Source of the DNA: Smallanthus sonchifolius
Taxonomy: Eukaryota; Streptophyta; Magnoliopsida; Asterales; Asteraceae
DNA: 64,000 bases
Direction: 5' to 3'
Assembly (NCBI GenBank): GCA_023525975.1
Contig: CM042028.1
Location: forward strand, 81,839,501-81,903,500
The notes beneath the pieces were generated by a model. That model saw only the letters and a list, made by a program, of their open reading frames with translations. It made no database searches and had not been told where the DNA came from. Below, in pieces: positions 1 through 13,037 of this stretch (the stretch's first letter is position 1; each line of letters opens with the position of its first letter). The translations under genes and the position numbers were made by a program.

Positions 1-1081
1 CAATATTTACTTGAGCACGTATCAAATTATCATAGGTGTACCTCCAAGAGCACAAAATACATACGTGAGACCTTATTATCAAACTCCATTGTAGGCCAAT
101 TCACTTCTAGTTATTTAATTTCATCCGTAGGCATTCTGTTAGTCATTTTCGTGTAATTAACAATTTAAGTTGGGTTAAGCTTCAATTAACAATTTGACCC
201 TTTTCAACCTCAATGGCCCGTTTACCATGAGTATAATTACAATTCACACAAACTAATAGTCAGAAAACACTTGAATATTTCATTACTCTTAAATACAAAA
301 GTCGGTGGCATTTGTCATCGAAAATTCACCCCCAACAACTTTGAGAAATGGCAATTCATCCCCCAACTTTGCAACTTTGTGTTATGACAAAACTGACCCT
401 TCAACTTTGTAAAATGTCACTTTGACCCATCAAGTTTATAAAGTTTTAAGTTTACCCCTATAATATATATAATCTGGTTTTACCTTAATATATTTCATTT
501 GTTTGTATAATTTTTTTTCTTGACATCCAAGTATAAATTTTGTTAAAAACGGAGTCGTATTCAAAATAGAATATTTTTTTAGGTATCATAGGTTAGATCG
601 ACTGAAAGTGACGTGTTGGTACCGTGAACAATGAGATCAACACCGACTGAAAAACATCGGTATCGTTATATAACTGTCTTTTATCTATGTTTCAATCTCC
701 ACAACCGAGTTACTGTAACTTCATACGTTTCTTTTATTTACTTAACGAAGTTTTCTTTTGGTGCTTAGCCACGTTAATGTCACCGCCTCAACCGTTTAAG
801 TTCCGCTTCCCGCTGCAGAGCGCGAGCATAATTTTCTCGTTCTAGATCACTTAAAACCATGTTAACCCATTTGGTCAACCGATTCACGAACTTTACCGTT
901 TGTTAAATTCTAGGCAAAAACTAACATTTTTCATATTTAAGAGTTAACATTTTTGCATGTAACATTTAAAAGTAACATATTGAGACCTGGTTAGCTATAG
1001 ATTAAAGTGATAAATAACCCTAGGGTTGTGGGGCTTACAAATCGAGTAGCATATGCTAATACAACTTTCTTAAATCCCTAA
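1..1081. other. Non-coding intergenic DNA
   Basis: I see no convincing gene here. The stretch around 330-450 is a degenerate run with repeated 'aactttg' words, as seen in old plant repeats. Positions of roughly 950-1081 resemble 22560-22700 (a shared 'ataaccctaNggttgtg' segment followed by 'acttcttaaatccc'-like words), so this is one copy of a duplicated intergenic segment. Confidence 0.6.
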
Positions 1082-1090
1082 TAACTATTA

Positions 1091-2277
1091 GAGTAAACTC
1101 CGGTTTTAGTCCATGTGGTTTGGGCCAATTCTTGATTTTAGTCCAATAGTTCAAAAATCCCGATTTACATCTAATAGTTTCACCATTTGTCTAATTTTTA
1201 GCCAATCCATTAACCTCCATCCAATTCTCTGTTAAGTTTTAACTGAAAAGACCAAAATGCCCTTGAAATAAAATGGTTACTATATTAATCTTACCTCCAC
1301 TTCTTCTGCTTATCATCTCCACCACCACCACCACCACCACCACCACCACCACCAACCACCACCACCACCCAGAGCAGTAACTTGGCCTGATTACAGTAGA
1401 GAGAGACGGTGTTGCTTGGTCGTTGGTAGAAAGAGACGGTGTTTCATGCGATTGTACGGCGGGGTTGGAACCCTATATCCTTCTTCTTTTCCTAAATCAA
1501 ATACTCAATTACAGCTTCCAATAGCTCTGTTTCTAGGGCAGATCGAGAGACCGAATTTTCTGTTCAGATCTCGTTTTGGTTCAACAGTTCTGGGTTTCGT
1601 TCGAGACCGGATGGCAGGGGTGGGGGTTGTAGTCGGTGGTAAAAGAAGGTGGTGGCTGCCTGGAGGGAGGGTGGGCGACGAAGGTGACGACGGGAGAAAA
1701 GGTGCTGGAGCTGGCTTTCTTAAATTAGGGGAGATGGTGAAAAAGAACATAGATATAAGAAATTAGGGTTTTTTTGTTAGAATCTTGAGATTGGGTTTGA
1801 AGGTATTTTGGTTGTGCAGTAGTTAGCCTTCAAAGCTGCCATAGGTAAGAGAATTCAAATAGGAAAAAGGGGGATGAGATTTGTATGTTGTTAATAAGTT
1901 TTAGGTACCTTTCAATTTGATATAGGAAAAAAGGCTGGTGGTGGTGGTCGCCACCGGTGGTGGTGGTCGCCGCCGGTGACCGGTGGTGAGGAAAAGATGC
2001 GGTGGTGGGGAAGAAGAAAGTAAATTAGGTTAGGAGAGAGAGAGTGTTTTAATATATGCATTTGTTTTTTTATGTAATTTATATTTTATTTGTTTTTTTA
2101 TCATCAAAGTTATTTTCGTCTTTTCACTTTAACTTAACAGAATGATTAGATGAAGGTTAGTGGATTGACTAAAAATGAGACAAATAGTAAAATTATTGGA
2201 TGTAAATCGAGATTTTTGAACTATTGAACTAAAAGCTAGAATTGGCTCAAACACAGGTACTAAACCGGAGTTTACTC
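1091..2277. mobile_element. MULE-type TIR element with 9-bp target duplication
   Basis: The two ends are inverted repeats of about 170 bp, reading GAGTAAACTCCGG inwards from both sides and roughly 80% alike by eye. They are flanked by a perfect 9-bp direct repeat, taactatta, at 1082-1090 and 2278-2286. Long TIRs plus a 9-bp duplication are the Mutator/MULE signature. The interior has no transposase. It carries a CAC tract (about 1319-1370) and GGTGGT/GCCGCC-rich stretches (about 1938-1990). The interior could be captured host DNA, as in a Pack-MULE, but I recognise no parent gene. The short ORFs inside are not supported. Confidence 0.8.
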
Positions 2278-2501
2278 TAACTATTATTATATATTTATAT
2301 TTCATTAGTGAACTTTATAATATTAATTGTGTTTCTTTATTTAAAAAAAATACATGTTGTATCTTCTAAACCTTAGCGCTCCAATGAGATTATAGAAGTG
2401 AAAATAACGAATAAAAATTCTTGTTTAAATTTGTTTCCAAAATAAAAAATATTTAAACAAATAATTACTTGTAAATTCATAGAAATTAATAATGTAAAAT
2501 T

Positions 2502-3504
2502 TTTAGGAAAGTGAATCACGGTTTTATTAAAATAATAATAAAAATAATAATAACGATACTCTCGTTATTCATGGGAAATGCACCAGTACAATACCGTTAT
2601 ACAAATACGAACAAATATAAAGGTAAATTATAAAAATATCCAAATAAGATTATTCAAACCATAGTCTTGAATGATATTCTTGACTCCAACGTCTTCGACT
2701 AGCCGAGTCATTTACTCTGTTCTTGACTGCAACAATGAACAGACAAAATGTTGAACGGTTTTGGCTGAGAATCGTGTTTAACACAGGGCCCTTAAAACAG
2801 ATTCTGTGTCTCCTCTTGGACGAACACGAATGTCTCACATGGTACAACAGCCGAAGCAGTGTGTACTGCCGGGAATAGCTCTCACGCCCGAGGTAACACC
2901 GGGTTATGATGTTAGTGATTATGGAAAAAGAATAAAGCTTTGTTGGTGAAAGAACAAATAGAGAGTACTCCTCTCTATTTTATACAACAACAATATGAAT
3001 ACTAGTTTTCTATGTACATGGTAAAATTTAGAGAAAACTCATATATTCTTTTTTCTCTCATAAAATGTGAAACATAAGGTTCCATTTATACTCATAACAA
3101 ACACCTTATTTAATTATTTTATTTAAACACAATTATGACCATAATGAGTCAAATAAAACATCCAAAACTTTATGACATGTTAATGTCAAAATTATGAGTA
3201 ATAATCAAAACCTTTATAATGTTCATGACAAAAAAAATTTATAACCAAGATTTGTTAGCACTAGGAAAAAATATGCAACACATCCTACTAAAGTCACTCA
3301 AGTTTAGTAATTATTCATTCCAACCACACCACTTCGAGATATCACATTCATTCACTCTGTTTTGTACGTGTTTTTGGTTCGTTATGATACTCTCACAACA
3401 TAGAACACAAACCCATAAATAATTATTTATATAACGCATATATAAATACAACTATTTACGTCCAAAATTAGTGAAAAAACATTTTCACTAAAGTTTTTCC
3501 ATCA
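2502..3504 (-). repeat. 3' LTR of the copia-like element (left copy)
   Basis: It aligns over its full length with 13038-13996. It is longer mainly because of about 50 extra bases near 2800-2850. Those bases are flanked by the short repeat ACAG, which suggests a slippage-type deletion in the other copy. The terminal bases are partly mutated (TTTAGG versus TGTAGG, CCATCA versus CCAACA), which fits an old insertion. Confidence 0.75.
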
Positions 3505-4664
3505 ATCCCCCACATGAATGGAGATCGATCAAAACACATAACATCCCGATGAAACCTCGACAGTTGAATATTGCAGGATAGGTAGGTGTTTCCCTTTGAA
3601 CCTTGCTTTGTGAAGCATACTTGGTCTTCTAGTGGTTGGTAGACGCGATGTCTTTGAACGAACCACCGTTTGTGCAGACATTATTACACGTCACACAATA
3701 CTTTCTCTAGTCGGGCCATCCCCTCACTTTCGTGTCCAATAATGGTCATCGAACACTATCCTGGTAAACATATCTATTCACTAAAATGGGTAATAAAAGG
3801 TTCTCCCTTTCACACGGGGTTTTGAGAAATCATTCTCAAATACCATTTCTACAAACCCTAACGGGTTGTTTCTTAAATGGCTTCTCCCCCCCCCCCCCCC
3901 ATTGCTTGCACTTTGATCAAGTTTGAGTAACATTACTCATGATAACTTTAGACACTCATGATTAGATAATAAGTATCTACATCTTTTTGTAACGAGGTCA
4001 TCCAAATAGGCAACATATGCCTTAGTGTGAGCTCTCCACACTTACTAGCGCATGATTTCTCCTCATGGTCTAGTTAATCGGTTTTCATAAGTTATCTTGT
4101 TTTGACCGAATAAAGTTATACTTGATGGTTCTGTCTATACACAGATTATGAATATTTCAAGTTAATTTAATCTTCGTAGAGCATCTAAATTAACAAGTAC
4201 TAGTCTAGCATGTTTTAGACTACAATACTTTAGCATGTGAACAGAAGATGTATCATTCTGATTCTTCACAGCCTTAAGAGATACCGCACTATCTCTTGCC
4301 AACATTCATTCCCTAGTTTAGACAAATTTATGAGACTTTATTCACCATCTCAATACCTCGGTATTTAAGAGAGTCTCAAAAGTTAAAGTGTGTTACGCAG
4401 ACATACATAACTTCATTAGTCAGATTAGGATATTTTGCTTTTGATCTCCAAAAGCATCACCATTGACTCATTAGAAGTTGTAACAAAATCTCATGTCGAG
4501 GCACTTTGATGAACACATTCAAACAATGAATGTTACTAGTATAAAATCACTAAATTTTTGAGATATAGTCAATTAAATTGACACTCAAACATGGCAAATA
4601 CATTTGCCTATAGTGATGTATACACTTCCATTTTTTTCTGAGACCATGTATTTGGATACTCTCC
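3505..4664. other. Internal segment of the copia-like element, non-coding
   Basis: This lies between the left LTR and the nested solo LTR-A1. It starts with the purine tract of the minus-strand element. A run of about 14 C residues lies near 3887-3900. No ORF here looks real on either strand. Confidence 0.6.
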
Positions 4665-7562
4665 TGTCACACCCCGACCGACGGCGGATTATACGTCGGG
4701 GCGGACGCGGTTGTTCAATAGCACAAGGTTAACTATTAAAGTTTTGATATTTCATTAGTGAATAATTTAAGATTCAATACAAGGAAGAATAATACGAATG
4801 CAACATTTAATTTAAGTAGTCTAGGTCCAAAGCATCCTATGTGATCACGAATAAGTCTCATGATGTAAACCTGAAACATGTGAAAGAATCTGTCAACTAC
4901 AAAATAGTCGGTGAGATACAAAGGTTTTGACACAGTTTAACAAGTATTTGAGAAGAATTACAATTCACTATGATTCATGCATTCTATAATGTAAGTATGA
5001 GAAAACAAGCATGTTAGACATTGTGCATATCAACCCTCCAACCAAGTTTAGGCATAACCCGCAGGTTACCCTTATAAGTCTCAAGTTTAAAGTTTAATTC
5101 AGTAACAATCACCAAGGGCTCCCCCCCCCCCCCCGAAGGGTTCAATCAATCAAGGTGGATTGGTCAAATACAATAGATCTATCATTGTTACTATAAGCTT
5201 GACCAAAGTTAATGAATATGCTAGTTTTAAGTTTAATCTAAGCATACAAGTCTCAAGTTTAACATAAGAATAAACACGTAGTCATAGTTGTACAAGAATT
5301 GTATAAGTTTAAGAATTTTGAACATGTTTCACCCCAAAAGCATAAAAGGAAAAAGGGGCTAAGTATACTCACTTGGATTGATGAAGAGTATCCGACACGG
5401 ATAAGTATTTGCAAGACTTTGAGGGAGAATATCCTCACAATAAGCCTAAAAATATAAGTCTAAAGTTTTAAGCAAAAAGTCTAAGACAAGGGATCTAGGA
5501 TTTCGGGATTCAACTAGGGTTCCAGATACGGGATGGAATTAATTGTGTTCATGAAGTTTTAAATCAAGTTTAAAACAAAGGTTTTTGAATGAATGATTCA
5601 AGACTTGTGCATCAAAGTTTAAATAAGTTTATAGCTTAGAATGATTTAGTAAGATAATTATTTAGAAGTTGTACCATTATTGGTAACACTAGTTAGGTAA
5701 TAATAATTTTTAAGTAGTTTTCTAAGCGTTTTATAAGAAAGGTTGTAACAATAGGTAAGCGTAGGGCTAGAATAATTATTAAGGTTTAACAATAATTATT
5801 TAAAAGATAAATAGTTATTAAAAGTTTGAAATATTTGTTTAAAAGTTCAAAATGATTAAAGTTTAATAACTATTTCAAGAATGAAAATAATTATTAACTA
5901 ACAAGTATTCGAGGGATAAATAATGACTAAGGATTATTAGTAATTATTTAAGGAACAAATAATTATTATTTCGAGAATGAAATAGTTATTAAGGATAAGC
6001 AAAATTATTTATTAAGGTTAAATAATTATCTATAAAAATAAATAATTATCTATGATAAATAATTTTATTAATTGCCTTATCTAATCCATATAAATCCTTT
6101 TTGTATTTATCAAAGTATTTAAGTTTCTGCTTTCTTTTTGAAGAATTTTAACTTTATAAACAAATATGTCTTCTATTGAATATAAATTTTATAAACATGT
6201 AAAGACTCATAAGTTTATATTTTCTATTTAAACATGAAAGTTTTATAAACTTTCCTAATAAAAAGTTTATATAAGTTTTCTGTTAAATTAAATGATTTAT
6301 TCAAAGTTTTAAAATCGATAATTCTGTTTATTTTCGGAAGTATAATAAATTAGTTGCCAAGTATAAGTTTTATAAAGTTTATAAGTATTCCCCCTTTTTT
6401 TTCAAGGGATTAAAACTACTTTTAAAGAATGTATTATTACAAGTTTAATTAAATTTAATTAATTAAAATATCTCGAAATGAGAAAAGTGTAAATAAAATG
6501 CATTTTTTTTTGTTTATTAATACTTTACAGAATTTATAAGAATTTATTACGGGTTTTAAATCCTGTTTAAAAGGCAAAAAAAAAAAATAACAGGAACCAA
6601 AATTGGTTCACCCGGACTCGAACAAGGGTTCTTGTCCGGGTCGCACCTACACATCAGTATCCTTACCATCCTGACCGCGGTTTCATTAGTTTAAAGTGTG
6701 AAAAAAGAATTTCTTAAACAGGATCCCGAATCAAGCCCCAAACCCGTATGAGCCCTAGATCTTGAATCCCTCCAAATTGGATCGAATCACCCTCTGTTTA
6801 TGAAGTTAAACAGAGGGCTTTTGATTATTTCACGAAAACGATCGTGATGGAAACGAGAATTACTTGATTCGGTGATGATTTGAGTGAGAACGGGTTCAAG
6901 CTTCGATTTCGGCTATCGTGGACTGAATTGAACAATGTAGGTATCGATCGATGGAATTGAGAGTTTGGAGAGTTGAGGGGTGATGTTGATGAGGTTCGGA
7001 GGTCGGTATTTATAGGTGATTTCGCCATTAATGCCCAGTTGGTTGGGGAGATGGGGGTTGAGCCGACGGCTTCGTATTCGAGCCTCACGCGGTCATTAAA
7101 ATCGAAATCGGTTACCGAGACACCTCGGGTTACGGACGCACGCTCGAGGTGTAACTCGAGGTTCGTTGAATGTAGGCGGATTTGTGATTTCGGATAATGG
7201 GAGTGGAAAAACGGGTGGTGCGGGACTCGAACCCATGATCGATTTCTGAGTTAGGAGTTTGAGTTCTTGGCAAAACAGGCCCTTGATGTTTCAAGTGTTT
7301 ATTATTTGAGTTTTTTTTTGTTTAAAATGAGTTTTGATAATGGGCAGTTTCAGTCCCTGGACTTTATAAACAATTAAGTATGTTTTATTTTTATAAAACT
7401 AAATAAGTTTGAATAGTTTTATTATTTTATAAGTTTTGAAACTCAAGTTTTTAGTATAAAAATATATAAGTTTATGAATTATAATATTTATATAATTATA
7501 AACTAACAAATTTTCAAGAATTTAATACGTGTCAAGAAGTCGAAAAAATTCGGGATATTACA
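4665..7562 (-). mobile_element. Solo LTR of gypsy family A (LTR-A1)
   Basis: The 2,898-bp segment begins TGTCACACCCCG and ends GGGATATTACA. It is bounded by a perfect 5-bp duplication, tctcc, at 4660-4664 and 7563-7567. Read on the minus strand it starts TGTAATATCC and ends GGGGTGTGACA, and it is homologous to 61290-64000 on the plus strand (for example the block at 5328-5420 is the reverse complement of about 63480-63570). With no internal region and no second LTR next to it, it is a solo LTR left by LTR-LTR recombination. It contains two Pol III B-box-like motifs (6614-6624 and 7223-7233, minus) and a perfect 11-bp-stem hairpin at about 6788-6817. The ORFs inside it are not supported. Confidence 0.87.
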
Positions 7563-7567
7563 TCTCC

Positions 7568-9882
7568 CAATTTGAAGGACAAGTCCTTCACATAGTTCAA
7601 ACAACTTTGATGGTGGTAGAAACATCTACACGTCCATCACTATTGTAAGTCTCCTAAAATAAATCTCATAAAATTTATTAAAGTCTCTTTACAATAATAA
7701 CATATATTTATTTCATATGTTATAGTTATCTCAAATTCACACATGTGAATTTTTATGTTGATGCTCTCAACATGTGACGACTTATCTCGTTTTTGTATAT
7801 TTTATCTTAATACACTTACCATGTGATATGGTCATATGTTTGATGTATGATGTCTCATCTTTGACTTTTAGTCATGGTGACAACTCGCAAGTTGTCTTTG
7901 TGCAAATTCCTTCTTGCACGATCCGTTTAATTATAAGTATTATTGATTTATTTCGTTTATATGTGTTATCCGAATATATTGAACACAAAATAACATTCGA
8001 AAGTCCATCAATAAACTACCATAATTCTTAACGGATATAGTGATGATGTATATACATCAATTCCCCTAGTGTTCTTATCTTGAACACTATTATTATCACA
8101 TGTAAATTGTGAAGCCATTTCATAGTTTAAACTTATTTTTCATAAAAACTAGTTTTGCATATGCTATATTAATTTATTTCTTGTATGTGTTATCCGAAGA
8201 TATTGAACACAAACAATGATACAACATTTAATCAATATAATACAAAACCTTTTTTTATTATAATAATTTAAACGAATATGTCCAAATATCTAGAAATCTC
8301 AAAGTATTATTATCTTCAACACTTTCATTGTCCTAATGAAATCATCGCAATGATAGCATTTTATGGCATGTGTTGAGGTACTCCAGCCATGCACTCATAA
8401 GGACAGATTAGTCGTTTCGTCTTGAAACTCTAACTAGAAATGTTACAAGAGTGTCCAAACAACTAAAAAGTTGTTTATACCGTAAACTACTCGCAAGTAG
8501 TTTTATTTGAACAATTAATTATGTTCACAACTACGGTACGTTAAAATATTTCAAAACATTCTTCCCCTAGTAATGCGTAATTATCACAAAACTTAATGTG
8601 ATTTAAACAACATTCACCATGGTCCAACCAAAATAATGATATTAATTTAAGACCATTAACTTAGTCCAACCTAGTTGAAAACCAAAGCTTAAAGTCAATT
8701 AAACAGCATTATGGTCCAACCAAAACATCAATTACATAATGATTTTAATTAAGGCCATTGACCGAACCAGCCCGTACATTAGAGTGGTAACTCGCGCACG
8801 AGTTGTGGTACCGCAAATTCGCACAAGCCATAACATTTAGACATAAATGTTTTTCACCTTTGGTTTATACAAAATAAACCATTTCTAACACATTTGTTAG
8901 AAAATTAAACATTTAGACAAATGTTTTAAACCTTTGGTTTATACAAAATAAACCATTTCTAACATTCATGATATTCAATTTATGTCAAATAAACCATTTC
9001 TAACATTCATGTTAGAACATTTAAAGCTTTGGTTTATACAAAATAAACCGTTTCTAACATTAATGTTTGAAAATAAACATCTCGACATAAATGTTTTATA
9101 ACATCCATTTTATAAAATAATTTGTATTTAACACGCATGTTAAAACGTCAACGTTTACACAAAACGTTTATTTATTTATAAAATTTAACCTTTTTCCAAC
9201 GCGCAATGTTAAATGTTTACAAAAAACATTTTAACCTATGTGGGTTAAAAATACACTATTTCTAACACGCACGTTAGAAATTAACTAAAAGTGTATAAAT
9301 CTTTATTATTTTACAATAATAATATTTGTTAGACGGTTTTAAAAAAACACATTTTCCAAATAATTATTTCTAATGCTCACATTAGAAATAACTATTTCTA
9401 AGCGACATGTTTAATTGCTCACAATTAAACATTCATAAATATTTGTTTCAAAGCATTTGAAACTGACATTCTTTAGCCAAATAATTATTGTTTAATGCGC
9501 ACATTAAACTAATTATTTCTAACCGACACGTTTAATACTCACAGTTAAACATTTACAGTTAAACGGTCCAAAAAAAAATTGACACCGATATTCTTTAGCC
9601 AAATAATAATTTCTAACACGCTCGTTAGAAATAAAATGTTCTCAAACGTTTTTATGGGTTTAGAAAAACCACATTTTCTAATGCGCACATTAGAAACTCG
9701 TTTGTTCCAAAAATTTTGAAACCGTCATTATTTAATCAAATAATGATTTCTAACACGCACGTTAGACAGAAAAAACAAAACGTTCACATACGTTTTGTTT
9801 TATGGGTTTTACAAAAATATTTTTTCTAACACGCCCATTAGAAAAACTCAAATACTTAAAAACGCATTTTTAGATACATATA
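7568..9882. other. Internal segment of the copia-like element, with an array of short palindromes
   Basis: This is non-coding DNA between the two nested solo LTRs. From about 8860 to 9850 it holds at least eight imperfect palindromes of the type TTTCTAACACGCACGTTAGA, mixed with repeats of a 'tttatacaaaataaacc' word. No protein similarity is visible. Confidence 0.6.
8860..9850. repeat. Dispersed array of TTTCTAAC...GTTAGAAA hairpins
   Basis: Near-palindromes at about 9253, 9364, 9484, 9610, 9676, 9747 and 9824 share stems TTTCTAAC/GTTAGAAA or TTTCTAAT/ATTAGAAA around a GCGCAC-like loop. Paired changes in both arms (AAC/GTT in some units, AAT/ATT in others) keep the pairing. More decayed units occur from 8880 to 9060. 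Confidence 0.7.
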
Positions 9883-12758
9883 TGTAATATCCCTAATCCC
9901 TAAATTATTAAATTAGAGTCAAAGGAACAAACTCTTCAAAGTTAAGGGGGGGCTAGTGTGAATTCGTTAAAGTGGTGGGGAGTAAAAGTGAAAATATTAA
10001 AAACCTAAAACACAAATTCAAGTTATCAGCCGCCACCCCATTTGAATTCATCCCCTTTTCGTCGACCTGCACCCCACGCACCCCCTTCACCGAAAAACCT
10101 TAACCCGGCCATCTATCTTCTGCTCCTTGCTCGGTTCATATGAAGGCAACAAAAAACCCAGGAAAGGGAAGGACGACAACAACCGGGAAAGGGTAATTGA
10201 ACCGTGTTCCGACGAGATATCAGGCAACGGAGGAGAACATGGTTCCAGCGCATGAATGACGGCACCGATAGTTATTAGCAGCTGGTTCACGACAGTCGGA
10301 AAAACGTGAATGGAGGTTGGGTGCGATCTCACGGTGACGGTAATGCGGGTATTCCTGTGGCGACAGTGGTAAGGGGACTTGAACAGGTAACAGTGGTGTG
10401 TGAGCTGCTTCCATTGCTCCGGCAGCAGCAGTGGGTTCGCTATAACCTGGTCACAGCAGTGATATGGTGCGATGGTGGGAGTTGGAATGTGGTTAACAGT
10501 GGCTTACGATGGTGGCGGATGTGCGAGACTCACGGCAGAATTGGTGGTGACCTCATGGTGGTTGTTAACGGGTTGTTATGGCGCGATGGAGGTTAATGGT
10601 AGTTAGTGGCGGCTGAGGGTGGTTAGCGGTGGCCGTTAGCGGCCTTATGGTGGTCATGGCGGTTCACAGCGGTTCCATAGTGATGGGGTGAGAAGGTGAG
10701 AACAACCGAGGGTGGTGGTGATATGGTGGTGATGTTAGAAAGAACCCGGTGGTGGTTAACGGGGGTTTACGTGAGGTTGGTGGTGGTGTCAGCGGTGGTC
10801 GGAGGTGATGATTCATGGTGGGTTCATGGTGGTTCAAGGGGATGATGAGGTTGATGACGGTTTCACGGCATGAGAACAAGGAGTGTATGACGAGGGTTAA
10901 CGACAACGAAATTCCTTTAGTTGAGACCGGCGTGTCGAGACGAGTTCGTGGATGTTCGAATCACCCGATTCGGAGTCCGTACGGTCAAGTTACGGGTACC
11001 ATACGGGTTCGTTTTCTAGACGCCGTGTTCGGGAAGTTACATTCTTTATAACCCGTAGAATGTTAATAATAATTATTATTATTGGCTTGGAAAATGAATA
11101 CCGTGTTCGAGGAGGACGTGTAGAGTTTATTTTTTGACAAAACCATAGTCAACGAAAGGTTAATTATTTTTATAAGAGTCACTTGTCAAAAAAATAATGG
11201 AAATTAATGTTATCGATACTAATAGCTAAAGCTCAGTAAATTATGAATATATGTTGATTGATTTGAGATGGAAATAGACAATTGGAATTGTCGGGTTTAC
11301 ACAAAAAACAAACGCGACTCTGTCCGATTTTCATTAGAATTAAAGAAGTATATTTTACATAGACGTCCTCTTTACGGTTCAGGTTGTTAGAGAAGAAGGA
11401 CCAGTTCAGGCGAACTTAGCATGTTTGCCTGAAGCATAAATGGCGAACTTAACATGTTCGCCTAATGTAGAGGAGGCGAACTTACTGTATTTTCGCCTAA
11501 AGTCAAGTGGCGAACTTAGTCTTATGTTCGCTAAACCTAAGTAGCAAACTTACTACGTTCTCCTGTATGTTCGCCGGGTTGGTAAGAGGCGAACTTAACC
11601 TTAAATTCGCCTAAAACAGAACGAGTAAACCGTTAGAGTCAGGATTAGGTCTGATGTGTATTTAACTAATCAATTCAGATCGTACGTGACGTTGTTGAGC
11701 CTTCGATTAGGACAACAAGACTAGCTTATCATGTGAGTTCTAGAAGCCCTTCTTTAAATGTTTTAATTAAATGTTTTTGGGCTGGTGTGCATACATACGA
11801 AATGATGTTTACGAAATTATGTTTACGAGATGATGTTTATGAAATGTTTTGCTAAATAAAGTTTACGAAAGGGTTACGAAAGAGATAATGTTTTGTTTAA
11901 TAAAACGTACGAATGCTTTAACTAAAATGAGGTAAAGGTTTTATGAAAGTCACGAATGAACGAATCTGCCACGAGTTCCTACGAGAGCTAAGGTATGTAT
12001 GTATGTATTGGCCTCACCCTTATGGGGGGCCTTTGTGGCTGGCTAACGGTTGTACAACTAGTTGATGATGGGGTGACGACGGTCACCCATGGGATTTTCG
12101 GGATCCCGATGGAAGGTACTATTCCCTGCGGGGAAATAGTGCCTAAGTTATGTTCTGTCTACCTAGAGGTAACGAGCCTTAGGAGACATATGTTTGGTCC
12201 ACCTAGAGGTAACGAGCCTTAGGAGACCTGGGTGACGGATGACTTAGAGGTAACGAGCCTTAAGTTAATCCGCTGATATGCGATGTATGGAATTGACGGT
12301 TACAAGAATGCGCAGATTCGGTTCATGTTGACTTATGTTATGATGCTATGTTACGATGTTTTGATGATGTTAAGTTACTGCATGTTACGTACGCTTTTGT
12401 TAAATAAATGTATGTTATGTTTTTGCAAAATTGATTATGCTAAGGTTTTTTGTAAAGCTAGAACTCACCAGCGTAACTGACTTTTAGTATGAACATTCAG
12501 GTTAAGGACAGGTACTGAGGGACGGTGATGCTTGGCAAGCGATGATGAGTTACCCGGCTGATATGATGACTGGCATCCCGTTACGTTACATTTATGTTAT
12601 GAATGTTTTAGACAATTTTTACGCTTCCGCATGTCTGACAATGTTACTATTATGTTTAAATGAAAGTTTTTCTCTGCGTTATTTGATATTCAAGTTTAAG
12701 AACTGTTTGTGAATGAGTAAATCCAACAAGTGAGGCATCCCGGGTTTGGGGCCTTACA
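9883..12758 (+). mobile_element. Solo LTR of gypsy family B (LTR-B1)
   Basis: The 2,876-bp segment starts TGTAATATCCC and ends GGGGCCTTACA. A perfect 5-bp duplication, atata, flanks it at 9878-9882 and 12759-12763. It is homologous to 59398-61289: both contain AACAGAACGAGTAAACCG followed by the 'GATCGTACGTGACGTTGTTG' stretch and a GTGAGTTCTAGA block. It has no second LTR or internal region. Landmarks are a 33-bp-period hairpin array (11409-11611), a GTGAGT/AGCCC block at about 11731, a CTAGAGGTAACGAGCCTTA repeat (three copies, about 12160-12265) and CTCACCAGC near 12464. It lies inside the copia-like element. Confidence 0.86.
11409..11611 (+). repeat. GGCGAACTTA hairpin array in LTR-B1 (about 33-bp period)
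   Basis: Six units begin with GGCGAAC or a variant at 11409, 11442, 11475, 11509, 11543 and 11588, so the spacings are 33, 33, 34, 34 and 45. Each unit has the form GGCGAAC...GTTCGCC, an inverted repeat with a 7-bp stem and a short AT-rich loop. The second unit is the cleanest. The array ends directly against the conserved AAACAGAACGAG flank. Confidence 0.8.
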
Positions 12759-13037
12759 ATATATTTTTGTATATGATTCGATTTAACGAAACATGACCAA
12801 AACCCAATAACGCGAAAAGTTGAATCAAAACATTTGTTTTGACCTACGGTATTAGGATTAAATATTATATTCCAATAATCATATAATCCGACTCAATGTA
12901 CTACATCCATGATTTTCCAAATTTATTTAAAAATTACAACTAACAAAATTTTCAAATAAATAATCATTTCGTGAACCAAAATTCTTGTAAAAGGTTTAGA
13001 TTGTACGGACAATCTTCACGAAATTTTGTTTTAAGTT
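12759..13037. other. Remaining internal DNA of the copia-like element
   Basis: This AT-rich stretch lies between the end of solo LTR-B1 and the right LTR of the host element. A tRNA primer-binding site would be expected next to 13038 on the minus strand, but none is recognisable. Confidence 0.55.

Noticed and set aside
3885..3900. Functional poly-C signal
   Set aside because: Single homopolymer run in decayed retroelement DNA; another in LTR-A1 (about 5120) suggests only slippage-prone sequence.
7774..8031. 85-residue ORF with hydrophobic segments
   Set aside because: AT-rich non-coding interior of a dead LTR element; hydrophobicity follows from base composition.
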